NCBI RefSeq assembly: GCF_014645235.1
Contig: NZ_BMLM01000001.1
Span: forward strand, 434,001-498,000
Direction: 5' to 3'
Source: Agrococcus terreus
Lineage (GTDB): Bacteria; Actinomycetota; Actinomycetes; Actinomycetales; Microbacteriaceae
DNA length: 64,000 bases
Each line of letters opens with the position of its first letter. Within the stretch, counting starts at the first letter, position 1. The position numbers and the translations under genes were made by a program. The notes under the pieces were generated by a model, which had not been told where the DNA came from, did no database searches, and saw only the letters and a program-made list of their open reading frames with translations. Below are positions 1-8,073 of the stretch, piece by piece.

Positions 1-1
1 G

Positions 2-427
2 GCGGTGTGGATGCTCGAGGCGTCGCTCGTCATGAGCGGCCGCGTCGCGATCGTGCCGCCGCTCACGCTCGGCCCCGCGCTCGCCGTGCTCGCGGGCGCG
101 CTGCTCCTCATCGCCTGGCCGGTGCGGCAGGCGGCGCGCGGCAAGCGACGCATCGACGACCGCCACGCGACGGGCGTGCTGGGCCTGGCCAAGGCATCCG
201 CCCTCGTCGGCGCGCTGCTGCTCGGCGCCGCGCTCGGCGCGCTCGCGTTCTTCGCCTCGCGCGCGGTCGTCGCCGGCGACGCGGTGCTCGCGCTCGCGCT
301 CGTGGCCGGCGGCTCGCTGCTGCAGCTCGTGGCCGGGCTCGTGGCCGAGCACTGGTGCGTGCTGCCGCCCGACGACGAGGACGACGCCCGCGCCCGCGGC
401 GCCGAGCCGACGCCCTCCGCCGGCTGA
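2..427 (+). CDS. DUF3180 family membrane protein (5' end cut by window)
   Basis: The reading frame runs off the left edge of the window, so the true start is upstream; about 140 residues are visible. It has hydrophobic stretches and the conserved segment LAKASALVGALLLG followed by LVAGLVAEHWCVLPPDD near the C-terminus, the pattern of the actinobacterial DUF3180 family. In this phylum it usually closes the folate operon (after folK) and precedes PH-domain protein genes, which is what follows here apart from an inserted convergent LCP gene. Function is unknown; it is presumably an integral membrane protein. It converges on the LCP gene across a strong inverted repeat. Confidence 0.75.
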   Translation, partial: AVWMLEASLVMSGRVAIVPPLTLGPALAVLAGALLLIAWPVRQAARGKRRIDDRHATGVLGLAKASALVGALLLGAALGALAFFASRAVVAGDAVLALALVAGGSLLQLVAGLVAEHWCVLPPDDEDDARARGAEPTPSAG

Positions 428-467
428 CCGCCTCTGCCCGCACCGCCCCCACGCACGCCGGTGCGAC

Positions 468-532
468 CCGCACATGTGCAGGAAGGGGTTGCTCTGAGCG
501 CGTCAGAACGGCCGGTTCCTGCACATGTGCGG
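468..532. repeat. 17-bp perfect inverted repeat between convergent genes
   Basis: CCGCACATGTGCAGGAA (468-484) is exactly reverse-complemented at 516-532, with a 31-nt spacer. Each arm contains the self-complementary decamer GCACATGTGC. It lies between the convergent DUF3180 and LCP genes. It could act as a bidirectional terminator, but there is no T tract and the arms are themselves palindromic, so a REP-like element or a protein-binding site is also possible. Confidence 0.75.
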
Positions 533-561
533 CCGCGGCGCGATCGCTGGCGCTCGGCGGC

Positions 562-1554
562 CTACCTCTCGGGCGCGGGCTCGAAGCCCGTCATCGACTG
601 CTCGTCGAAGGCTGCGCGGATCTCCTCGACGCCGTCCCAGTTGACGTAGACGACCGACTGGCTGCCCTCCATGCCGGTGCCGAGCGTCGGCATCGTGAAG
701 GTGCGGATGTCCGAGGAGTCCAGCTGCGCGATGCTCGGGGCGAGCCCCAGCACGAACGGCAGCGAGAACGTGTCCGACGTCGCGATGTACGGCGAGATCG
801 ATGCGAAGAGGTCGGCCATGCGGTCGGGGTTCGTGAGGTTCTCGCGTGTCATGAGCTGGTCGAACGCGCCGCGCAGGAACGCGCGCTGGTTGTAGACGCG
901 CTGGTAGTCGCCGTCCGAGAAGGGGTACCGGGCGCGCACGTAGATGAGCGCCTCCTCGCCCTCGACCGTGATGTCGCCCGCCGGGTAGTCGTAGCCGTGG
1001 TACGAGAAGGCGATGTCGTTGCGGAGGGTCACGCCGCCGAGCTCCGTGGTGAGGTTCTCGAACCCGTCGAAGTCGATGATGGCCACGTGGTCGACCCGCT
1101 GGTCGATGATGCCCTCCACCGTCTGCACCATCAGCGGCACGCCGCCCAGCGACAGCGCCGCGTTGACCTTCGACATGCCGTGGCCGGGGATCTCCACCCA
1201 GGAGTCGCGCATGATCGACATGATCTGCACGGTGCCGCGGTCCGGGGGGATGTGCGCCACGAGGATCGTGTCGGCGCGGTCGCCGAGACCGGTGAGCAGC
1301 GACCCGTCCTGCGCCCGCGAGTCGCTGCCGAGCAGGAGCACGTTGACGGCGTCGGCGGACTCCGGGTTCTCGGTGGGGCGGAGCGACTCCTCGGGGAAGG
1401 CGGTCTCGATCGCCTCGACCTGGTCCACCGAGGGGGCGATCCGCAGGAAGTACCAGCCGATGGCGGCGAGGAGGGCCAGCACGACGACGCCGACGACGCC
1501 CGCCGAGATCCAACGGCCGACGTGCTTCTTGCGCTTGGGGGTCTCGACGCTCAC
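562..1554 (-). CDS. LCP (LytR-CpsA-Psr) family protein
   Basis: 330 residues from a GTG start. A short basic N-terminus (KRKKHVGRW) is followed by one transmembrane helix at about residues 15-37 and then an extracellular LCP domain. Recognisable LCP segments are LLLGSDSRAQ, RADTILVAHI, MSIMRDSWVEIPGHG, SKVNAALSLGG, VDHVAIIDFDGF and VRARYPFSDGDYQRVYNQR, which carry the Asp/Arg residues that bind polyprenyl pyrophosphate. The family transfers glycopolymers such as teichoic acids or arabinogalactan from lipid carriers to peptidoglycan outside the membrane. The gene is divergent from the PH-domain gene. A longer upstream frame exists, but it is low-complexity antisense to the next gene, so the GTG at the first plausible basic/TM N-terminus was chosen. 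The polymer substrate cannot be told from sequence. Confidence 0.88.
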   Translation of the reverse strand: MSVETPKRKKHVGRWISAGVVGVVVLALLAAIGWYFLRIAPSVDQVEAIETAFPEESLRPTENPESADAVNVLLLGSDSRAQDGSLLTGLGDRADTILVAHIPPDRGTVQIMSIMRDSWVEIPGHGMSKVNAALSLGGVPLMVQTVEGIIDQRVDHVAIIDFDGFENLTTELGGVTLRNDIAFSYHGYDYPAGDITVEGEEALIYVRARYPFSDGDYQRVYNQRAFLRGAFDQLMTRENLTNPDRMADLFASISPYIATSDTFSLPFVLGLAPSIAQLDSSDIRTFTMPTLGTGMEGSQSVVYVNWDGVEEIRAAFDEQSMTGFEPAPER

Positions 1555-1671
1555 GCCGCCAGCATCCCACAGCCGCCTGGCGCGCCCCGTGCTCCCAGGC
1601 CCGAGCACTAGCCTGGGACGCGGCCGTCGGGCACCGGCCCGCACGGCTCCGCCGCACAGCTTGGAGGCACC

Positions 1672-2166
1672 GTGAGCGAGCGCCTGGACGTCACCGGGGC
1701 ATGGCAGCGCATCAGCATGCGCTACGCCTGGGTCGAGTCGATCGGCGGTGTCATCACCTGGGCGGTGATCGGCGTCGGCGCGACCGTGCCGCTCTGGTTC
1801 GTCTTCGACGGCGACCTGCCGCTGTGGGCGTGGCTGCCGGCCGTCGGCGCCGCGGTGCTCGCGGTCGTCGGCGTGGTGTTCGCCTTCCTGCGGACGCGCA
1901 CCATCGGCTGGCTCGAGCGCGGCGACGACCTCCTCGTGCGCCGCGGCATGCTCTTCCGCCGCTTCGTGGCGGTGCCGTACGGCCGCATGCAGGTGGTCGA
2001 CATCACGCAGGGCCCGATCGAGCGGATGTTCGGCCTCAAGAGCCTGAAGTTCGTCACCGCGGCCGCCACGAGCGCGATCGCGATCCCCGGCATGCCCGGC
2101 GACTCCGCCGAGGAGCTGCGCGATCGGCTCGTCGCCGTCTCCGAGTCGAGGCGGGCGGGGCTGTGA
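1672..2166 (+). CDS. Bacterial PH-domain membrane protein (YdbS-like)
   Basis: 164 residues, GTG start with GGAGG five bases upstream. Two transmembrane helices (about 20-45 and 50-70) precede one bacterial PH (bPH2/DUF304) domain with the family segments DDLLVRRGMLFRRFVAVPYGRMQVVDITQGP and GLKSLKFVTAAA. It overlaps the next gene by 4 nt (GTGA), and that gene encodes a larger protein with three such domains. This YdbS/YdbT-like pair is common in Gram-positive genomes. No biochemical role is established; a membrane-associated complex is inferred from the pairing. Confidence 0.82.
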   Translation: MSERLDVTGAWQRISMRYAWVESIGGVITWAVIGVGATVPLWFVFDGDLPLWAWLPAVGAAVLAVVGVVFAFLRTRTIGWLERGDDLLVRRGMLFRRFVAVPYGRMQVVDITQGPIERMFGLKSLKFVTAAATSAIAIPGMPGDSAEELRDRLVAVSESRRAGL

Positions 2167-4103
2167 CCGACGGCCACCAGCACGGCGGGCCGCAGCAGCA
2201 CCAGCCCTGGCCGCAGCAGCCGGCACCCGGGGCCGGTGCGGGCGCGCCGTGGTCGCAGCAGCAGCCGCAGCAGCCGCAGCCGCAGCAGCCCGGCTCGGCA
2301 CCCGCGCCCGCCACGACGGCGCGCGCGAAGGCGGTCGAGCTCGCCGACGGCGAGTGGCACCGCCTGCACCCGGCGACGCCGTTCCTGCGCGGCGGGCTGT
2401 CGTTCGTCATCCTGGTCGGCGTCCTGTTCTCGATCTTCCGCGACCGTCTCATCGGCCTGTTCGTGCCGCCCGAGTGGGCGGAGGGCGCGGTCGAGGACGA
2501 GTTCGGCGACTTCGTCATCGCGCAGCTCCTCTGGGTGCTCATCGGCCTGCTCGTGGTCGTCGTCGTCGGCGTGCTGCTGTCGTGGCTGTCGTGGCGCGTG
2601 CACCGGTTCCGGATCACGGGCGACCAGGTCGAGGTGCAGCAGGGCATCTTCGTGCGCAAGCACCGACGCGCGCCCCTCAACCGCATCCAGGGCATCAACG
2701 TGCAGAAGCCCTGGTTCGCCCGCCTGTTCGGCGCCTGCAAGTTCGAGATCCAGCAGGCCGGCAGCGACTCGAACGTCGACCTCAACTACCTCCACTCGTC
2801 GCTCGCCGATGCGCTGCGCACCGAGATCCTCAACCGCGCCTCCGGCCGCTCGACCCACGAGGCCGACCGGATGGCCGCCCAGCGCCGCGCCGGCGGCGGC
2901 ATCGTCGACGACCTCCTGCGCCCCGATGCCGAGATCTCGCACCTCGCGCCCGACTCGCTCGTGCGGATCGGCATCGGCCGCGTGATCGCGTCGTCGCTGC
3001 TCGACGGCTGGATCGCGGGCGCGATCGCGTACACGATCGGCGTGCTCGTGCTCGTCGTCGGCTTCCAGCAGTTCTGGGCGATCTTCGCCCTGCTGCCCGC
3101 CGCGATCGGCTTCTTCGCCGCCGGCGTGCGGGCGCTCTCGGCGAAGCTCCGCTACTCGATCGCCGCGACGCCCGACGGCATCCGGCTCGCGTACGGCCTC
3201 GCCTCCACGACCACCGAGATCCTGCCGCCTGGCCGCATCTTCGGCCTGCAGGTGAAGCAGCCGCTGCTGTGGCGCCCCTTCGGGTGGTGGCAGGTGACGT
3301 TCACGCGCGCCGGCAAGCAGACCGCCGACGGCTCCGGCCAGGGCGGGCAGAGCGGCCAGATGGCGAGCTACCTCCTGCCCGTGGGCGACCTCCGCGACGT
3401 GCGCGCGGTGATCGGCCTCGTGCTGCCCGAGCTCGCGCGCTCGCCGCTCGTCGACCAGGGCCTCTTCGGGCGGGCGCCCGACGCGTTCATCGTCAGCCCG
3501 CCGCGCGCACGGGCCTTCCGCTGGTTCTCCGTGCGGCGCAACGGCTTCCACGTGCACGAGGCGGCGTTCCTGCTGCGCACCGGCCGCATCTGGCGCTCGC
3601 TGCAGATCGTGCCGCAGGCGCGCGTGCAGTCGGCGGCGGTCTCGCAGGGGCCGATCTACGGCGCCGCGCGGCTCGCCCGCGTGCAGCTCCACGTGCCCGG
3701 CGGCGTGCTCTCGCCGTCGATCGGCGCGCTCGACCAGCGCGACGCTGGCCTCCTCTTCGACCACGCGTTGCGCACGGTGAAGGCCGCGATCGACCGGGAT
3801 GGGTCGGAGTCGTGGGCCGCGTCGGTCGCGCGCCACGCGGTGCTGGAGACCGCACCGGCGGTGCAGGACGGGCTCGCCGCTCCCGGGCCGCTCGCGGCGC
3901 CGGCGCACGCCGCGCCGCAGCAGTGGCCCGCACCGCAGCAGCATGGCAGCGCGCCGCAGCCGTGGCCGCAGCAGGCGCCGGAGCCGCGCCCCTGGCGGCC
4001 TCCGGCCCAGCAGGCGCCGCAGACGCCCGCGGCGGAGCCCTGGCGCCGGCCCGAGCAGCCCCCGGAGCAGCAGGCGCGGCGCCACGACGGCGGCGAGGCG
4101 TGA
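2163..4103 (+). CDS. Multi-PH-domain membrane protein (YdbT-like)
   Basis: 646 residues from a GTG that overlaps the stop of the preceding PH gene. The N-terminal ~60 residues are Gln/Pro-rich and disordered. The rest alternates transmembrane pairs (about 75-95, 120-145, 275-320) with PH domains; repeated cores include FRITGDQVEVQQGIFVRK-type, APLNRIQGINVQKPW and PQARVQSAAVSQGPIYG segments, giving about three bPH2 units. The C-terminal ~85 residues are again Pro/Gln-rich. The partner is the single-domain protein immediately upstream. Function is unknown. The start was taken at the overlap because an upstream extension would be an artefact of the preceding gene. Confidence 0.82.
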   Translation: MTDGHQHGGPQQHQPWPQQPAPGAGAGAPWSQQQPQQPQPQQPGSAPAPATTARAKAVELADGEWHRLHPATPFLRGGLSFVILVGVLFSIFRDRLIGLFVPPEWAEGAVEDEFGDFVIAQLLWVLIGLLVVVVVGVLLSWLSWRVHRFRITGDQVEVQQGIFVRKHRRAPLNRIQGINVQKPWFARLFGACKFEIQQAGSDSNVDLNYLHSSLADALRTEILNRASGRSTHEADRMAAQRRAGGGIVDDLLRPDAEISHLAPDSLVRIGIGRVIASSLLDGWIAGAIAYTIGVLVLVVGFQQFWAIFALLPAAIGFFAAGVRALSAKLRYSIAATPDGIRLAYGLASTTTEILPPGRIFGLQVKQPLLWRPFGWWQVTFTRAGKQTADGSGQGGQSGQMASYLLPVGDLRDVRAVIGLVLPELARSPLVDQGLFGRAPDAFIVSPPRARAFRWFSVRRNGFHVHEAAFLLRTGRIWRSLQIVPQARVQSAAVSQGPIYGAARLARVQLHVPGGVLSPSIGALDQRDAGLLFDHALRTVKAAIDRDGSESWAASVARHAVLETAPAVQDGLAAPGPLAAPAHAAPQQWPAPQQHGSAPQPWPQQAPEPRPWRPPAQQAPQTPAAEPWRRPEQPPEQQARRHDGGEA

Positions 4104-4795
4104 AGCCCGGCAGGCTCGGCGTCGGCATCATCGGCGCGGGCCGCGTGGGCCCGGTGCTCGGCGCCGCGCTCGCCGGCGCGGGCCACGCGATCGTCGGCAT
4201 CGACGCGACCGGCGCCGACGCGGTCGAGCGCGCCGAGGCGATCCTGCCGGGCGTGCTGCTGCTCGATGCGCCCACGATCGTCGAGCGCGCTGAGCTCGTG
4301 CTGCTCGCCGTGCCCACCGCGGAGCTGCCCGGCCTCGTCGCCGGCCTCGCGTCGACGGGTGCGTGGCAGCCCGGCCAGATCGTCGTGCACACCGCCGCCG
4401 AGCACGGCGTCGACGTGCTGCGCCCCGCCGTCGAGCGCGGCGCGATCCCCATCGCGCTGCACCCGGCGATGTCGTTCACGGGCACCTCCATCGACCTCGC
4501 GCGGCTCGTCGAGTCGACCGTCGCCGTCACCGCGCCCGGGCCCGTGCTGCCGATCGGGCAGGCGCTCGCCGTCGAGATGGGCGCCGAGCCGATCGTCGTC
4601 GACGAGGCCGACCGCCCCGCGTACGCCGAGGCGGTCGCCGCGGCCGGCGAGTTCGCCGCCGGCGTCGTCGCCCAGGCGCTGCGGCAGCTCGCCGAGATCG
4701 GCGTCGAGCGCCCCGCGCGCGTGCTGGGCGGCGTCGTGCGCAGCGCCGTCGAGGCGGCGCTCGCGAAGCACCCCGACCCGCCGCTCGAGCCGTAG
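4100..4795 (+). CDS. Rossmann-fold DUF2520 protein, panC neighbour
   Basis: 231 residues, GTG start overlapping the previous stop by 4 nt. The N-terminus has a dinucleotide-binding motif (GIIGAGRVGPVLGAALAGAG), then ELVLLAVPTAEL, the HPAMSFTG segment typical of DUF2520 proteins and a helical C-terminal domain. The fold resembles ketopantoate reductase (PanE). In actinobacteria this family is repeatedly found directly before panC, as here, so a role in pantothenate/CoA supply is a reasonable guess, but no activity is established. Somewhat short for the family, whose members are often 250-300 residues. Confidence 0.8.
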   Translation: MKPGRLGVGIIGAGRVGPVLGAALAGAGHAIVGIDATGADAVERAEAILPGVLLLDAPTIVERAELVLLAVPTAELPGLVAGLASTGAWQPGQIVVHTAAEHGVDVLRPAVERGAIPIALHPAMSFTGTSIDLARLVESTVAVTAPGPVLPIGQALAVEMGAEPIVVDEADRPAYAEAVAAAGEFAAGVVAQALRQLAEIGVERPARVLGGVVRSAVEAALAKHPDPPLEP

Positions 4796-4837
4796 GGCCG
4801 CATCCGCCGCGCGTCCTGGCCGCGCCCGGCGCCGCCG

Positions 4838-4843
4838 TACGCT
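4838..4843 (+). promoter_or_regulatory. -10 box TACGCT, leaderless panC
   Basis: TACGCT ends 6 nt before the panC ATG with no Shine-Dalgarno sequence between, the spacing expected if transcription starts at or next to the A of the start codon. It indicates that panC has its own promoter within the cluster. Confidence 0.5.
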
Positions 4844-4849
4844 GGCACC

Positions 4850-5704
4850 ATGCCCATCCAGGTCCTGACGACGATCGACGACGTCCGCGCGCTCGTGCAG
4901 CGCGCCCGCGCCGAGGGGCGCCGCGTCGGCCTCGTGCCCACGATGGGGGCGCTCCACGCCGGCCACGTCTCGCTCGTCGAGACCGCGCTCGAGCACGCCG
5001 ACCTCGTCATCGCCTCCGTCTTCGTCAACCCGATGCAGTTCGGTCCGCACGAGGATCTCGGCCGCTACCCGCGCACGCCGGAGGCCGACACGGAGCGGCT
5101 CGAGGCGCTCGGCGTCGAGGCGGTCTTCATGCCGTCGGTCGAGGAGATGTACCCGGACGGCGGCCGCTCGGCCACGCTCGTGACGGCGGGCGGTCTCGGC
5201 ATGGTGCTCGAGGGGCGCAGCCGCCCGGGGCACTTCGACGGCGTGCTCACCGTGGTCGCGAAGCTGCTCTCGATCGTGCAGCCCGACATCGCCGCGTTCG
5301 GCGAGAAGGACGCGCAGCAGCTCTTCCTCGTGCGCCGCATGGTGCGCGACCTCGACCTCCCGGTGGAGGTCATCGGCGTGCCGACGGTCCGCGAGGACGA
5401 CGGCCTTGCCCTCTCGAGCCGCAACCGCTTCCTGCAGGGCACCGACCGGCAGGACGCGCTCGCCCTCTCGCGCGCGCTCGAGGCCGCGGGCGCCGCGGCC
5501 GACCGCGGCGTCGAGGCGATGCTCGCCGCGGCGCAGGGCGTGCTGCAGGGGGAGTCCGGGGTGCGGCTCGACTACGTCGCGATCGTCGACCCGCGGACCT
5601 TCCTCGGCGCCGGCGAGCACCACCACGGCCCGGTGCAGGTGCTCGTCGCCGCGCGCGTGGGCGACGTGCGCCTCATCGACAACGCCCGCTTCACCATCCC
5701 CTGA
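4850..5704 (+). CDS. panC: Pantoate--beta-alanine ligase
   Basis: 284 residues, normal length. Pantothenate synthetase joins pantoate and beta-alanine with ATP in the cytosol, the last step of vitamin B5 synthesis. It shows the family's HIGH-like motif PTMGALHAGH (residues 30-39), SVFVNPMQF, the GHFDGVLTVV segment, FGEKDAQQLFLVRRM and the LSSRN loop that matches the KMSKS position. The neighbours are a DUF2520 Rossmann protein upstream and lysS downstream. panB and panD are not in the window. Confidence 0.97.
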   Translation: MPIQVLTTIDDVRALVQRARAEGRRVGLVPTMGALHAGHVSLVETALEHADLVIASVFVNPMQFGPHEDLGRYPRTPEADTERLEALGVEAVFMPSVEEMYPDGGRSATLVTAGGLGMVLEGRSRPGHFDGVLTVVAKLLSIVQPDIAAFGEKDAQQLFLVRRMVRDLDLPVEVIGVPTVREDDGLALSSRNRFLQGTDRQDALALSRALEAAGAAADRGVEAMLAAAQGVLQGESGVRLDYVAIVDPRTFLGAGEHHHGPVQVLVAARVGDVRLIDNARFTIP

Positions 5705-5736
5705 CCCGCGCCGGCAGGCAGGGGCGGCGGCCTCGG

Positions 5737-5742
5737 TAGGAT
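5737..5742 (+). promoter_or_regulatory. -10 box TAGGAT upstream of lysS
   Basis: TAGGAT lies 8 nt before the GTG start of lysS. No ribosome-binding site fits in the gap, so the transcript would be leaderless or nearly so. Confidence 0.4.
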
Positions 5743-5750
5743 CGGATCCC

Positions 5751-7487
5751 GTGACGGACGCCGAGCAGACGCAGCTGGAGCACGACCGCGCCGACTGGGT
5801 GTCGCGCATCGCCGACGAGGTGATCGCCGAGGCCGAGCGCCGCGGCACGAAGCCCATCGCCGCCTCCGGCCTGTCGCCCTCGGGCGTCATCCACCTCGGC
5901 AACTTCCGCGAGGTCATGACCCCGCACCTCGTCGCCGACGAGCTGCAGCGGCGCGGCGTCGACGCCGAGCACATCATCAGCTGGGACGACTACGACCGCT
6001 TCCGCAAGGTGCCCGCCGGCATCGACGGCGTCGACGAGACCTGGGCCGAGCACATCGGCAAGCCGCTCACGAGCGTGCCCGCGCCTCCCGGATCCGAGCA
6101 CGGGTCGTGGGCCGCGCACTTCCGCGCCCGCGCCGAGGAGGGCTTCGCCGCCCTCGGCATCCGCTACCGCGGCATCAGCCAGACCGAGCAGTACCGCGCC
6201 GGCGCCTACACCGAGCAGATCCTGCACGCGATGCGCCACCGCGCCGAGATCGACGCGATCCTCGCCCAGTACCGCACCCTCCCCGCCGCGAAGGACGAGG
6301 ACGAGGCGCTGCAGGCGGCGCTCGACGCCGGCTCCGGCGCCGCGACCGAGGACGACGGCTCCGGCGGCCGCGAGTACTACCCGTACAAGCCGTACTGCAC
6401 GGCGTGCGGCAAGGACCTCACGACGATCGAGGCGTACGACGACGACTCGACCGAGATGACCTACTCGTGCCAGTGCGGGCACCGCGAGACGGTGCTGCTG
6501 CGAGAGTTCCGCTCGGGCAAGCTCGTGTGGAAGGTCGACTGGCCGATGCGCTGGGCCTACGAGCGCGTCGTCTTCGAGCCCTCGGGCGTCGACCACCAGT
6601 CGCCCGGCTCGTCGTTCCAGGTCGGGCTGCAGCTCGCGCCCGTGTTCGGCTGGGAGCGGCCGCTCGGCCCGATGTACGCGTTCGTCGGCTTCGGCGGCGT
6701 CGCCAAGATGTCGTCGTCGCGCGGCGGCGCCCCCGACACCCTCGACGCGCTTCGCGTCATGGAGGGACCGGTGCTGCGCTGGCTCTACGCCCGCCGCCGC
6801 ATGAACCAGTCGTTCGACGTGGCCTTCGGCTCCGAGCTGCAGCGCACCTACGACGAGTGGGACGCGCTCGCCCGCAAGGTCGACGCCGGCACGGCGCAGG
6901 CCGCCGACCTCGCCGCGCTCGAGCGGGCCCTCGGCACCGCGCACGAGCGGCTCCAGGAGACCCCGCGCCGCGTCGCGTTCCGCACGCTCGCCTCCGTCGT
7001 CGACATCACGTTCGGCGACGAGGCGCAGGTGCTGCGCATCCTCCGCGGCCTCGACGACCAGCCGCTCGACGACCTCGAGCCGCTGCGGCCGCGCCTGACG
7101 AAGGTGGAGGCGTGGGTCGCCACGCACATGCCGGCCGACGAGCACACGGTCGTGCGGGCCGAGCCCGACGTCGAGGCGCTCGGCGAGCTCACCGACTCGG
7201 AGCGCGAGGCGCTGCACCTGCTGCTCGAGGGCGGCGGCGGCCTGCCCGCGATCGACGAGGCGTGGACGCTCGACGGGCTCACGAACCAGGTCTACGGCGT
7301 CGCCAAGGTGCAGCGAGGCCTCGAGCCCGACGCGATCGTGAAGGGCGACAAGGAGCTCTCGGGCGCCCAGCGCGCGTTCTTCGCGCTGCTCTACCGCCTG
7401 CTCGTCGGCCGCGAGACCGGACCGCGCATCCCCACGCTGCTGCTCGCGATCGGCAGCGAGCGCGTGCGCGCCCTCCTCACCGCCTGA
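5751..7487 (+). CDS. lysS: Class I lysyl-tRNA synthetase
   Basis: 578 residues from GTG. This is the class I (Rossmann) form, not the usual bacterial class II LysRS: SGVIHLGN (HIGH motif, HLGN at 48-51), KMSSS (from K319) and a zinc-ribbon-like CxxC...CxC set (C216, C219, C240, C242) in the connecting region are visible. It charges tRNA-Lys with lysine. The class I enzyme is standard in most archaea and occurs in spirochaetes, alphaproteobacteria and some actinobacteria. The C-terminal ~200 residues form the helical anticodon-binding part. No class II lysS is present in the window. Also called lysK in some annotations. Confidence 0.95.
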   Translation: MTDAEQTQLEHDRADWVSRIADEVIAEAERRGTKPIAASGLSPSGVIHLGNFREVMTPHLVADELQRRGVDAEHIISWDDYDRFRKVPAGIDGVDETWAEHIGKPLTSVPAPPGSEHGSWAAHFRARAEEGFAALGIRYRGISQTEQYRAGAYTEQILHAMRHRAEIDAILAQYRTLPAAKDEDEALQAALDAGSGAATEDDGSGGREYYPYKPYCTACGKDLTTIEAYDDDSTEMTYSCQCGHRETVLLREFRSGKLVWKVDWPMRWAYERVVFEPSGVDHQSPGSSFQVGLQLAPVFGWERPLGPMYAFVGFGGVAKMSSSRGGAPDTLDALRVMEGPVLRWLYARRRMNQSFDVAFGSELQRTYDEWDALARKVDAGTAQAADLAALERALGTAHERLQETPRRVAFRTLASVVDITFGDEAQVLRILRGLDDQPLDDLEPLRPRLTKVEAWVATHMPADEHTVVRAEPDVEALGELTDSEREALHLLLEGGGGLPAIDEAWTLDGLTNQVYGVAKVQRGLEPDAIVKGDKELSGAQRAFFALLYRLLVGRETGPRIPTLLLAIGSERVRALLTA

Positions 7488-7555
7488 GGCCGCGCGGGGC
7501 GCTCGCGGTCGCCCTCCGCGCGCCGGAGGCGGGCGCGGGCGCCGCATCGCACGGG

Positions 7556-7561
7556 TACCCT
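7556..7561 (+). promoter_or_regulatory. -10 box TACCCT, 6 nt before ATG
   Basis: TACCCT is followed by six bases and the ATG at 7568. The six bases read GGAGGC, so a ribosome site is formally present but too close to work; the spacing instead fits a leaderless transcript. Confidence 0.4.
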
Positions 7562-7567
7562 GGAGGC

Positions 7568-7843
7568 ATGCCCGAGAGCTGGTGGGGGAACGCGATCTTC
7601 TCGCTCGTCCCGACGGTGGTGCTCGGCCTCATCTTCTGGATGGTGCTGCGCTTCATCATCCGCGGCGACCGCACCGCGCGTCGCGAGTACGACGCGCTCG
7701 AGGCCGAGGAGCGCGCGAAGGCCGGCCTGCCGCCGCGCGAGCGGCCCGGCGCCCGGGCGGCCGCGCCCGCGTCGGCCCCTGGCGCATCGGTCCCGTCGCC
7801 CGACGCCGACGGGTCCGGCGAGCCGCCCCGCCCCTCTGCCTGA
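7568..7843 (+). CDS. Small single-pass membrane protein
   Basis: 91 residues. One N-terminal transmembrane helix (about 8-28, IFSLVPTVVLGLIFWMVLRF) is followed by a charged segment (RGDRTARREYDALEAEERAKAG) and a Pro/Ala-rich tail. It follows lysS closely and seems to have its own promoter. Similar short proteins are common next to lysS in Microbacteriaceae. No function is recognised; a small helical membrane scaffold is all that can be said. Confidence 0.7.
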   Translation: MPESWWGNAIFSLVPTVVLGLIFWMVLRFIIRGDRTARREYDALEAEERAKAGLPPRERPGARAAAPASAPGASVPSPDADGSGEPPRPSA

Positions 7844-7886
7844 CATCGGCGGCCGACGAGCATCTTCGAGCGGCGCGCGCGAGTGG

Positions 7887-8035
7887 CCGAGCGGTCCCCT
7901 TCGTCGAACCGCGCCGCCGAGCGGTCGTCTGCGTCGAGTCGCACCGTCGAGCGGTCGCGCACGGCGCGCATGAGGCCTCGACAGGGTGCGTGAGCGACCG
8001 CTCGACGGGATGCTGGAGCGCGGGCGACCGCTCGG
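7887..8035. repeat. Cluster of CGAGCGGTCG repeats forming nested hairpins
   Basis: Between convergent genes. Direct copies of the core GAGCGGTC occur at 7887-7896, 7917-7927 and 7944-7958. Reverse-complement copies occur at 7994-8008 and 8025-8035. The 15-mer at 7944-7958 pairs perfectly with 7994-8008, and the 11-mer at 7917-7927 pairs perfectly with 8025-8035, nested around the first. No gene is apparent in 7844-8073. Confidence 0.75.
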
Positions 8036-8073
8036 ACGCTCGGGGCGTCCGGCACCGCTCGCGCCGTGGTCGG

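Noticed and set aside
461-649. Short frames over the 468-532 inverted repeat
   Set aside because: They run across the repeat and into the antisense of the LCP gene, with no ribosome site or conserved content.
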